Source: Spirochaetaceae bacterium UBA6089
GTDB lineage: Bacteria > Spirochaetota > Spirochaetia > Treponematales > Rectinemataceae
Direction: 5' to 3'
NCBI GenBank assembly: GCA_002435985.1
Contig: DIXD01000024.1
Span: 77,876 to 85,436 of the forward strand
DNA length: 7,561 nt
The notes under the pieces were generated by a model. That model made no database searches and had not been told where the DNA came from. It worked only from the letters and a program-made list of their open reading frames with translations. The position numbers and the translations under genes were made by a program. This document shows, piece by piece, positions 1 to 6,351 of this stretch. Each line of letters opens with the position of its first letter. Within the stretch, counting starts at the first letter, position 1.

Positions 1-413
1 TGGTCCTTCGGCGTGAAACTGAAGCTTGTCGGGGCTCCGACGCGCTTCACCTCGAGGTTGTCTTTCTCTTCTTTCCCACGAGGGGCCTCTGGGTGGGCCA
101 TGTTCGGAATTTTGACCATTTCTGCGGCGAACAAGGCTTCGACTTCCTGAAGTTCCGACTCGAGGCGGGCAATGCCCTCTTTGAGCCGTTTGCCTTCTTC
201 GATGCGGAGCGCGCGGTCTTCCGCATTCATGGGCGACTTCATCGCCTGTGCATTTTCGTTTCTTCGGCGCCGGGCATCCTCGAGTTCGCGCAGTATACCG
301 TTGCGCCTGTCGTAGAGCGAGACCACCAGGTCTACATCCGCATTCATAGAGCGATCGCGAATGTTCTGCCGAACCGCGTCCAGATTTTCTTTGATAAAAC
401 GTATATCGAGCAT
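1..413 (-). CDS. serS: Seryl-tRNA synthetase, N-terminal part (truncated by window edge)
   Basis: Class II aminoacyl-tRNA synthetase that charges tRNA-Ser with serine in the cytoplasm. The minus strand reads from ATG at 413 through 137 complete codons to the window edge; the rest lies to the left. The start reads MLDIRFIKENLDAVRQN, the typical SerRS N-terminus. It is followed by a charged Arg/Glu/Ala-rich stretch (about residues 30-105) that fits the antiparallel coiled-coil arm that grips the long variable arm of tRNA-Ser. After this come NMAHPEAPRGKEEKDN and then FTPKDH at the edge, matching the conserved linker into the catalytic domain (family pattern: N..h..vP.G..e.dN, then PKDH). The catalytic motifs 1-3 are outside the window. 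The gene is divergent from prfA, with 89 bp between the start codons. A promoter ends six bases before the ATG and no Shine-Dalgarno site is visible. Confidence 0.95.
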   Translation of the reverse strand, partial: MLDIRFIKENLDAVRQNIRDRSMNADVDLVVSLYDRRNGILRELEDARRRRNENAQAMKSPMNAEDRALRIEEGKRLKEGIARLESELQEVEALFAAEMVKIPNMAHPEAPRGKEEKDNLEVKRVGAPTSFSFTPKD

Positions 414-419
414 GGCTAG

Positions 420-448
420 ATAGTATCCGTAGGTGCACACTCGCGCAA
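420..448 (-). promoter_or_regulatory. Predicted sigma-70 promoter of serS, placed for a leaderless mRNA
   Basis: On the minus strand, TTGCGC (448-443) and TACTAT (425-420) are separated by 17 bases. The -10 box ends exactly six bases before the serS ATG at 413, so the expected transcription start falls on or next to the A of the ATG. No purine-rich ribosome-binding site lies before the ATG. The -35 is weak (TTG conserved, rest poor). The same geometry recurs at prfA and the M16 gene, which raises confidence in this one. Confidence 0.6.
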
Positions 449-466
449 GGCATCTCCGTCGCCGGG

Positions 467-496
467 TTGAACCTTTTGCCTTAAACAGGCTACCAT
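467..496 (+). promoter_or_regulatory. Predicted sigma-70 promoter of the prfA-prmC-rel operon, placed for a leaderless mRNA
   Basis: TTGAAC (467-472), an 18-base spacer and TACCAT (491-496), followed by six bases and then the GTG start of prfA at 503. Transcription would be expected to start at about the first base of the GTG. The bases before the start contain no Shine-Dalgarno-like run. Because prmC and rel overlap the preceding genes, this is the only promoter I can see for all three. Its -35 lies 18 bp from the -35 of the divergent serS promoter, close enough for the two to affect one another. Confidence 0.55.
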
Positions 497-502
497 TTAC
501 CC

Positions 503-1582
503 GTGAATGAACGAATACAACGGATGCGGGACCGCATCGCCGAAATAGATGGCCTTATCTCGACGGCTGAGGTTTTCCGTGATCAGCAGAAATACCGTGC
601 CTTAATGAAGGAACGAGCGCATCTCTCCGAAATCGTCGAGATGTTCGACGAGACGCAGAAAATTGCCGCATCGATCCATGAGATCGAGGCGCTCATTTCA
701 GAAGAGCACGATGGCGAATTCAAGGAGCTTGCCGAGCAGGAGCTCCTCCAACTTCGTGGACAAGCTCTTACACTCGAAGAGAAACTCAGCATCTTGCTCA
801 TGCCTCGAGACCCCTTCGCCGATAAGGCGGTCATCATGGAGATCCGGGCAGGTACGGGCGGCGAGGAGGCTGCCCTGTTCGCAGCCGACCTCTACCGCAT
901 GTATAGCCGCTATGCGGATAGCCGTGGCTGGAATTTCGAAGTGATGAATATGAACGAGACCGAGCTCGGTGGCATAAAAGAGATCATTTTTTCGATTTCG
1001 GGCAATGCGGCATACGAGAGACTTCGATTTGAATCCGGCGTTCATCGCGTGCAGCGTGTGCCGGCCACTGAGGGATCGGGCAGGATCCATACGAGTGCGG
1101 TCACGGTCGCGGTGCTTCCCGAAATGGAGGAGACCGAGATCGAGATAAGACCCGAGGACCTCCGCATCGATGTGATGCGCTCATCCGGACCGGGTGGCCA
1201 GAGCGTCAACACCACAGACTCTGCCGTTCGCATCACGCACCTTCCGACCGGCATCGTGGTGCACTGCCAAGACGAAAAGAGTCAGATCAAGAACAAGGCC
1301 AAGGCCATGCGCATTCTCAGGGCGCGGCTCTTCGAGATCGAGGATGAAAAACGCCAGGCCGAGCGCTCCGCCGAGCGACGCAATCAGGTAGGCACCGGCG
1401 ATCGGTCCGAGCGCATCCGGACTTACAATTTTCCGCAGAACCGCCTCACGGACCACCGGATCGACCTGACGCTCTACAAGCTCGACCTCATCATGGATGG
1501 CGAACTCGATGAATTGCTCGATGCGCTGACGGCATGGGGTAGACAGCAGGCCTTAGAACGTGAAGGGCATACCATGGCATGA
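503..1582 (+). CDS. prfA: Peptide chain release factor 1
   Basis: Class I release factor that recognises UAA and UAG in the ribosomal A site and triggers peptidyl-tRNA hydrolysis. The 359 residues are the usual RF1 length. Visible in order: an N-terminal helical domain (about 1-95); the conserved AGTGGEEAALFA segment (about 116-127); the stop-codon reading tripeptide PAT at 187-189, which marks RF1 rather than RF2 (SPF); and the catalytic GGQ at 231-233 in SGPGGQSVNTTDSA. The GDRSERIRTYNFPQNRLTDHR segment near residue 300 is also typical. GTG at 503 is chosen because the frame has a stop at 482-484 and no other start between; it gives an N-terminus only slightly shorter than E. coli RF1. ATG at 524 is possible but has no better ribosome-binding site. 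The gene is first in the operon. Its stop shares ATGA (1579-1582) with the start of prmC, whose product methylates the GGQ glutamine. Confidence 0.97.
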   Translation: MNERIQRMRDRIAEIDGLISTAEVFRDQQKYRALMKERAHLSEIVEMFDETQKIAASIHEIEALISEEHDGEFKELAEQELLQLRGQALTLEEKLSILLMPRDPFADKAVIMEIRAGTGGEEAALFAADLYRMYSRYADSRGWNFEVMNMNETELGGIKEIIFSISGNAAYERLRFESGVHRVQRVPATEGSGRIHTSAVTVAVLPEMEETEIEIRPEDLRIDVMRSSGPGGQSVNTTDSAVRITHLPTGIVVHCQDEKSQIKNKAKAMRILRARLFEIEDEKRQAERSAERRNQVGTGDRSERIRTYNFPQNRLTDHRIDLTLYKLDLIMDGELDELLDALTAWGRQQALEREGHTMA

Positions 1583-2436
1583 CCTATAGAGACCTTCTCC
1601 TTGAGACGGCGCATTCCTTCTCTTCGAGCGAAACTCCCTTCCTCGATGCCGTGCTGCTCTTGGCCTTCAGCATGAATCTCTCCAAGGAGAAAATACTGGC
1701 GATGCTTCCGGAGCGCGCGGATGCCGTGCCGCAGGCTTTCTATGTAATGGCAGAACGGCGACGGCGGGGTGAAAGCATCGCGCACATCCGCGGTTTCCGC
1801 GAGTTTTTCGGACGCGAGTTTCTGGTCAATGATGATGTGCTTTCACCGCGCCAGGACACGGAGGTGTTGGTCGAAGCAGCACTCGAATTGGGAGATGCAC
1901 GTGTGGTGTCCCTGGCCAAGACAGGAGAAGCCTCTCTTTCTGTCCTCGACATGTGTACAGGCAGTGGCGCGGTCGCCATCAGCATCGCTGCTGAAAGGCA
2001 GAACTGGCGAGTATCGGCCTCCGATATTTCGCCCACTGCAATCAAGGTCGCAATGCAGAACGCGCACCGCCTTCTCACCTCTTCGCAGGTCTCTTTCATA
2101 GAGTCTGATCTTTTTTCCAACATTGGTAGAACATTCGATCTTATTGTGGCAAATCCGCCCTATGTCCCTCGTGCTCAGGCAGAGCGGCTCGTCGGCGAAG
2201 GCTGGAAGGACCCCCTTCTCTCCCTCGATGGCGGGATCGACGGCATGAGCTTCATTCGGGCGATCATTTCCGAGGGGAGTAAATTTTTATCCCGAAATGG
2301 TGTATTATTATTAGAAATGGACCCTTCGCAGATTCCCGAAGCCCTGAGACTGTTCGAAGAGAAAGGATTTTGCGACATTAGAACATGGAAAGACATTGAA
2401 GGTAGAACGAGAGTGGCGGGTGCACATTATGGATGA
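1579..2436 (+). CDS. prmC: Release factor glutamine N5-methyltransferase
   Basis: S-adenosylmethionine-dependent enzyme that methylates the side-chain amide of the GGQ glutamine in RF1/RF2 and so speeds peptide release. The 285 residues are the normal length. The N-terminal ~85 residues form the helical substrate-binding region (with RGESIAHIRGFREFFGREF leading into it). The Rossmann core starts near residue 120 with the SAM-binding LDMCTGSGAVAISIA (G128, G130). The catalytic/substrate motif NPPY is at 192-195, within VANPPYVP. The family was earlier called HemK and mis-assigned to haem synthesis. The start overlaps the prfA stop as ATGA, typical of translational coupling; there is no strong Shine-Dalgarno site. 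A loop of about ten extra residues (ARVVSLAKTGEAS) before the SAM motif is unremarkable. The 3' end overlaps the rel start by eight bases. Confidence 0.96.
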   Translation: MTYRDLLLETAHSFSSSETPFLDAVLLLAFSMNLSKEKILAMLPERADAVPQAFYVMAERRRRGESIAHIRGFREFFGREFLVNDDVLSPRQDTEVLVEAALELGDARVVSLAKTGEASLSVLDMCTGSGAVAISIAAERQNWRVSASDISPTAIKVAMQNAHRLLTSSQVSFIESDLFSNIGRTFDLIVANPPYVPRAQAERLVGEGWKDPLLSLDGGIDGMSFIRAIISEGSKFLSRNGVLLLEMDPSQIPEALRLFEEKGFCDIRTWKDIEGRTRVAGAHYG

Positions 2437-4615
2437 ACTGGTACAGAGTTTTCTTTCGAAGGCTGGACAGCGCTTTAGTTCCGAGCAAATGGCTCTGCTG
2501 TCGAGCGCCGTGGACTACGCCCAAACAGCCCTTGCCGACAGAAAACGCGCTTCCGGAGAGCCGGCCTTCTATCACGACGTGCGCGTCGCCGAAATTCTGC
2601 TCGATCTCGGTATGGACCTGGAATCGATCATGGCGGGGCTGCTCCACGATAGTATAGAGGATCGCACCTCCGGGTCTCCGCGGGCGCTGGACTCTCCCCA
2701 TGACCGCAGGGGCACGGCTGCTGGTCCGTCCAAGGTACTGCCAAAGGAGAGCACCGTTGAGCATGTGCGCAAAGAAAAAGACATCGCCGGACTGAGTTCT
2801 CTGCTCGCCGTGCCGGATCCGCGCATCGAAGAGCGATATGGGAAGGAAACGGCGACGATTGTGGCAGGCGTCAACAGACTCTCGTCCGTGCGGGCCAAAA
2901 ATAAATCGGTCCACGCCGCAGAGACCATGCGCAAGATGCTCTTTGCGCTCACAAGCGACATCCGCGTCATTCTTGTCAAGCTTGCGGACAAACTCGACAG
3001 TATGCGGACGCTCAAGTACTTGCCCGAGGATCGACAGAAAGAAATTGCGACCGAATGTATCGACATCTATGCGCCCCTCGCCGACAGGCTCGGTATTTCG
3101 TGGCTCAAGGACGAGTTGGAGGACCTCTCGTTCAAATCGCTCAACCGCGAGGTGTTCGACCAGATAAAAGATATAGTGAATGTGCGAAAAGACGCGCGCC
3201 AAGAGTTCCTCAGAAAAGTTACGGATCGGATTCTCTCGGCAGCCGCCAAGGAAAAGATCGAAGTCGAAGTGAGCGCGCGCGCCAAGCACTTCTACTCGAT
3301 CTACCAGAAAATGAGGAAGAGGGGAAAGAGCCCCGAGGAACTCTACGACCTCTTAGGCATACGCATCATCTGCGGCAGCATCAATGAGTGTTATGCGCTT
3401 CTGGGCCTCGTGCACCGCCTCTGGAAGCCCATCGACGGCCGGTTCAAGGATTATATCGCCATGCCGAAATCGAACGGCTATCAGAGCCTCCACACCACGG
3501 TCATCGCGTACGGCGGTCAACTGCTCGAGATCCAGATCCGCACTCGGGAGATGCACCTCGTCGCCGAATACGGCATTGCGTCGCACTGGCTCTATAAGCG
3601 GGGCACCACATCCGAGTTGCCGCGGTTCGAGGATATCCCCATTATCAACAAGCTCAAGCAGTGGAATCAGTTTATCGCCGAAGGCGACAGCTACCTCGAA
3701 GAGATTAAGCGTGAATTGTTGCGCGATTCCATCTTTGTATTCACCCCGAAGGGCGATGTCATAGAGCTGCCCGCAGGTTCGACGCCCATCGATTTTGCCT
3801 TTGCGATCCACTCAGACGTTGGTGCTCACTGTCTCGGCGCAAAGGTCAATGGTGCGATAGCCTCCCTCGACTCCGAGCTTCGGAATACGCAGATCGTGGA
3901 GATCATAACGTCGCCCAATGCCAGGCCTAACCTCAACTGGCTCAAGATTGCCCACACGAGCAAGGCCAGATCAAAGATACGCCAGCTTCTCGTACAGACC
4001 GGGCAGGCCGTGGCGATAGACAAACACATCGTCGCCGCCAGGAAGGGCGAGAAACCCCCTGCAGAATCGGCACAGACAAAAGTCCATGCACAGGATCGCC
4101 CTCAAGATGAAGGCTTTCCCTCGGTCGTCGAATTCCACAGCGTAAAACCAGGCCTTGTGCTTCGCAGCGAAAAGGCCGGCCTCTCGGTCGGCGGAATGCG
4201 CAACATGATGATCCGCATCGCGGGCTGCTGCAAACCGGTGACCGGAGACCGCATCGTCGGGTATGTTTCTCGAGGACGGGGTATCATCGTTCACCGCGAA
4301 GACTGTCGTTCGATCCAGTCGATTGCGGATTTCGAAGAGCGGCGCATCGATGTCAAATGGGAAGATGAGGCGATCAACACGACGGCGCGCTACCGCGTTA
4401 CCACAAGAAAATCATTCGATATCTTTTCCGAGATCGAATCCACGGTGCGCAAGTGCTCTGGCCGACTCAAGGAGGGCAAGCTCGGTGAGCGCGGCGACGG
4501 CACGCTCTCGGGCTTTTTCATCCTCGAAGTCGACTCGCGCGAAGATTTGAAGCGTGTCGCCAAGTCGCTCCGCACGCTTCCTAGTATTCTCTCGATTGAA
4601 GAGGAGACGCTGTAG
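2429..4615 (+). CDS. rel: RelA/SpoT-family bifunctional (p)ppGpp synthetase/hydrolase
   Basis: Makes and degrades the alarmone (p)ppGpp in the stringent response. From ATG 2429 the protein has 728 residues. Domains: HD hydrolase (about 25-215; H49, H73-D74, E77-D78, D187); synthetase (about 260-400; RAKHFYSIYQKM from 284, YDLLGIRII, EIQIRT); TGS (about 433-495); linker; zinc-finger domain (C600-C601, H622, C626); C-terminal ACT domain (about 655-728). The synthetase carries RFKD at 338-341, the charge pattern of bifunctional Rel/SpoT rather than monofunctional RelA. Oddities: about 47 extra residues between D78 and Y137; KLADKLDSMRT where most hydrolases have RLHNMRT, so the Asn that contacts the guanine is S191; and a TGS-to-zinc-finger region about 40 residues shorter than I recall for B. 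subtilis Rel. ATG 2429 (8-base overlap with prmC, GGCGGG eight bases upstream) is preferred to an in-frame TTG at 2396. The gene is last in the operon. Confidence 0.95.
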   Translation: MDELVQSFLSKAGQRFSSEQMALLSSAVDYAQTALADRKRASGEPAFYHDVRVAEILLDLGMDLESIMAGLLHDSIEDRTSGSPRALDSPHDRRGTAAGPSKVLPKESTVEHVRKEKDIAGLSSLLAVPDPRIEERYGKETATIVAGVNRLSSVRAKNKSVHAAETMRKMLFALTSDIRVILVKLADKLDSMRTLKYLPEDRQKEIATECIDIYAPLADRLGISWLKDELEDLSFKSLNREVFDQIKDIVNVRKDARQEFLRKVTDRILSAAAKEKIEVEVSARAKHFYSIYQKMRKRGKSPEELYDLLGIRIICGSINECYALLGLVHRLWKPIDGRFKDYIAMPKSNGYQSLHTTVIAYGGQLLEIQIRTREMHLVAEYGIASHWLYKRGTTSELPRFEDIPIINKLKQWNQFIAEGDSYLEEIKRELLRDSIFVFTPKGDVIELPAGSTPIDFAFAIHSDVGAHCLGAKVNGAIASLDSELRNTQIVEIITSPNARPNLNWLKIAHTSKARSKIRQLLVQTGQAVAIDKHIVAARKGEKPPAESAQTKVHAQDRPQDEGFPSVVEFHSVKPGLVLRSEKAGLSVGGMRNMMIRIAGCCKPVTGDRIVGYVSRGRGIIVHREDCRSIQSIADFEERRIDVKWEDEAINTTARYRVTTRKSFDIFSEIESTVRKCSGRLKEGKLGERGDGTLSGFFILEVDSREDLKRVAKSLRTLPSILSIEEETL

Positions 4616-4647
4616 TGACCTCTCCACAGTTCTTCTAGAGGGGGTCA
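4616..4647. terminator. Weak hairpin in the convergent rel / M16 gap (possible terminator)
   Basis: Directly after the rel stop, TGACC (4616-4620) pairs with GGTCA (4643-4647), and TCT (4621-4623) with AGA (4637-4639), with a three-base bulge and a 13-base loop. There is no T-run after it on either strand, so it is not a textbook intrinsic terminator. The gap to the M16 gene (4616-4742, 127 bp) holds no gene that I can support. It must contain termination signals for both converging genes unless Rho does this. Confidence 0.3.
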
Positions 4648-4742
4648 TTATTCGGCACGTCCATAGGCTGGTGGCCTGTCCAAAAAGTCCCCGCCCAGGT
4701 ACAATTCCCCTCGAATCGCCACGGATTGCGCGCAAGAGAAAT

Positions 4743-6209
4743 TCAGCGCCACCAGAGAGCGTTCTGACTGCTCACCGTTTCGAAGCCGTAATTGGAAAAG
4801 CTTTTCTTATAAGTCTCATAGAGCGTGGGGTCGATGCGCACCATGACGACCTCGAGGTTCTTTTGCACGTAGGTGTCGACAAACTGCGAGATGTGTTTTT
4901 GCCCTGTCTTCATAATGGTGTCGCTCTCCTGCCACAGAAAAGAGGCGATGCCCCAGCTCCAGAATGTCGCCATGCGGGCAGCCGACTGCAGAGGGTCTCC
5001 CTGTGCGGCCATCTTCTTTTCGAGAAGAGCTTCACGCGCGCGTTCGTATTCGGTCGATGTGAAGTACGAGGCATTGGCTCGTATCATATAGAGTTCGGTA
5101 CCGCGCACCGATTCTTTAAAAGAAAAGACAATGTCTGCGGGGTTTTTTCCTGAGGGCACCGCGATCGTCGATTCGATTGCGAGGGAGGAAGCATTCCGCG
5201 TCGGTGTATAGACAATATTCAGGTCCTGAAGGTCCGTACCCTTGGGCATATTTTTGCGTACGGTAGTCTGGAATCGGGAGGGTGCGTTGGCGAGCTCCTG
5301 GAGCATGAGAGCTGCAATATAGGACTGTGTCTCCTTCGGGTCGGGCCCTCGGTAGCGAATCTCAATCTGCATCTGGCCCGAAGGAATGCTGTTGTCGGGA
5401 AATACAAGGAATGTCGGACGGCTGACGCCTGGCTTTGGAAATACCGAAAGTCCCGTCGGCCACGGGTTTGGGCCTTTTGGAAGTTGTCCGAAGCGCTGAG
5501 CGACGAGGTCGAGGGTTTCTTCTTTATCGAATCCTCCTGCTATCGTGATGCATGCGTTGTTTGGGACGAACCACGATGAGGCGAGCTTCTGCAATGTGGC
5601 GATATCTGCTTTTTCTATGATATAATCGGCTCCAAGCGTGTCCAGCCGATACGGTTCTTTCGAGAATAATTTTTTTATACTCGCCATATTGCTCAGTATA
5701 TCGTTGTCCGAGAATTGGTTCTGAATAAGCGCTCGCGTGGACTGGCGGGCGTATTCAATGCCGTCCTCCTGAGCGAAGATGAATTCTCTGCGCTCTTGAG
5801 AAAAGAGATAGAGAAGCGTATCGAGCGCAGGTATGAGATTCTCTTTTTTCGAGGAAAATCCGAATTCGAATCGATCGATACCTGCGCCGCCTTCGATACC
5901 GTCCGGCTCGAGCACATCGATGGCCGACGCGGGTTCGGAGATGCCTGGTTTTGTCGCGGGGCCATTGAATAGGATGTATTCCAGGAATTTGAACAGGCCT
6001 GCCGTCGACGCCGTCTGGGCATCGGAGCCTGCATGGAAGGCGAGAACAATGGCAATGTTCTCTGTGCCTTCTATAGGGTCGAGAAGGACGGTTAGTCCAT
6101 TTTCGAGTGTTTTGATGTCGGGTTCGGCGAAGAGCGGAAGCGGCACTGTCAGACCTATCAGGCTCATGAGCAGAACAGATATGGAAAGACATATACGCTT
6201 GAGTTTCAC
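4743..6209 (-). CDS. Exported M16-family (insulinase-like) protein with degenerate zinc motif
   Basis: Resembles the single-repeat bacterial M16 peptidases (COG0612 type; one N- and one C-terminal M16 domain); 488 residues from GTG 6209. Residues 2-5 (KLKR), a hydrophobic run at 6-27 and LFA-EPD make a signal peptide with likely cleavage after A28, so it should act outside the cytoplasm. The mature start, IKTLENGLTVLL, is the classic M16 opening. AGLFKFLEYILFNGP (70-84) aligns with the metal site usually read as GxxHFLEHMLFxG. Both histidines are replaced (K74, Y78) and only E77 remains, so zinc-dependent proteolysis is unlikely. GGAGIDRFEFGF (107-118) and ASSWFVPNNACITIAGGF fit the N-domain. 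The C-domain starts near residue 260. GTG 6209 is chosen because the signal peptide begins there and a strong promoter sits just upstream. It could be the non-catalytic half of an M16 pair or a scaffold; no catalytic partner lies in the window. Confidence 0.85.
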   Translation of the reverse strand: MKLKRICLSISVLLMSLIGLTVPLPLFAEPDIKTLENGLTVLLDPIEGTENIAIVLAFHAGSDAQTASTAGLFKFLEYILFNGPATKPGISEPASAIDVLEPDGIEGGAGIDRFEFGFSSKKENLIPALDTLLYLFSQERREFIFAQEDGIEYARQSTRALIQNQFSDNDILSNMASIKKLFSKEPYRLDTLGADYIIEKADIATLQKLASSWFVPNNACITIAGGFDKEETLDLVAQRFGQLPKGPNPWPTGLSVFPKPGVSRPTFLVFPDNSIPSGQMQIEIRYRGPDPKETQSYIAALMLQELANAPSRFQTTVRKNMPKGTDLQDLNIVYTPTRNASSLAIESTIAVPSGKNPADIVFSFKESVRGTELYMIRANASYFTSTEYERAREALLEKKMAAQGDPLQSAARMATFWSWGIASFLWQESDTIMKTGQKHISQFVDTYVQKNLEVVMVRIDPTLYETYKKSFSNYGFETVSSQNALWWR

Positions 6210-6215
6210 TCTCCC

Positions 6216-6244
6216 ATAGTAAAAAGCTAGACAGGCCTTGTCAA
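6216..6244 (-). promoter_or_regulatory. Strong sigma-70-type promoter of the M16 gene, placed for a leaderless mRNA
   Basis: On the minus strand a perfect TTGACA (6244-6239) and TACTAT (6221-6216) are separated by 17 bases. Six bases (GGGAGA) then lead to the GTG at 6209. GGGAGA looks like a Shine-Dalgarno site but abuts the start codon, too close to serve it, and no start codon lies at a suitable distance further on. Expected transcription start is at about the G of the GTG. The -35 lies only 4-16 bp from the end of the insertion sequence, depending on where that end is drawn. Confidence 0.7.
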
Positions 6245-6279
6245 TCTTGGTACTGCTCTCAACCTTGTGCCAAGATTGA
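6241..6279. repeat. Perfect 10-bp inverted repeat around the left end of the insertion sequence
   Basis: TCAATCTTGG (6241-6250) is the exact reverse complement of CCAAGATTGA (6270-6279), with 19 bases between. The outer arm overlaps the -35 of the M16 promoter. The inner arm is just inside the element and overlaps the last bases of the terminal repeat. On opposite strands both arms read CCAAGATTGA, followed by CA in the promoter and AG in the element. It could be a protein-binding palindrome, a cruciform or chance. Confidence 0.6.
6249..6272 (+). repeat. Left terminal inverted repeat of the insertion sequence
   Basis: Inner 12 bases (6261-6272, AACCTTGTGCCA) match the right end perfectly. 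The outer 12 (6249-6260) match at six of twelve positions, most of the mismatches being C/T changes. The transposase should bind and cut here. Confidence 0.7.
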
Positions 6280-6309
6280 AGCAGCAAAGGGCTTTTAGTG
6301 CGTTTCCTT

Positions 6310-6343
6310 TCCAGGGGAAGACTTCGATCTCTCCCCTGGAGGT
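6310..6343 (+). promoter_or_regulatory. Leader hairpin overlapping the transposase ribosome-binding site
   Basis: TCCAGGGGA (6310-6318) pairs perfectly with TCCCCTGGA (6332-6340). The stem can continue inside by AGA/TCT around a CTTCGA loop, with one bulged C. The Shine-Dalgarno sequence GGAGGT (6338-6343) stands eight bases before the ATG at 6352 and its first three bases lie in the 3' arm, so folding should hinder ribosome entry. Placement just inside the left end resembles the start-blocking hairpins of IS10 and IS200 that stop read-through transcripts from neighbouring genes from producing transposase. No convincing -10/-35 pair for the transposase was found in 6273-6309. Confidence 0.6.
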
Positions 6344-6351
6344 ACATCGCA

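Noticed and set aside
93..419. Open frame of 108 codons on the plus strand
   Set aside because: It is antisense to the clear serS N-terminus.
433..438. GTGCAC palindrome in the spacer of the serS promoter as an operator
   Set aside because: Six bases is too short to support without conservation data.
2396..2428. TTG start giving Rel 11 more residues
   Set aside because: The ATG at 2429 begins a normal Rel N-terminus and has the common short overlap with prmC; the TTG would overlap prmC by 41 bases and has no ribosome-binding site.
2378..3289. Open frame of 303 codons on the minus strand opposite rel
   Set aside because: Its sequence is compositionally odd and without recognisable motifs, while the plus strand encodes conserved PrmC and Rel domains. 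It is a shadow of codon bias.
4554..5153. Open frame of 199 codons on the plus strand spanning the rel end, the gap and the M16 gene
   Set aside because: It covers two well-supported genes on either frame/strand and shows no domain or ribosome-binding site.
6253..6260. Target-site duplication next to the perfect 12-bp terminal repeats
   Set aside because: The octamer at 6253-6260 does not match 7549-7556. The true ends are probably further out and the right flank is not in the window.
6265..6305. Transposase promoter using TTGTGC or TTGAAG as -35
   Set aside because: No acceptable -10 box lies 16-18 bases downstream of either.
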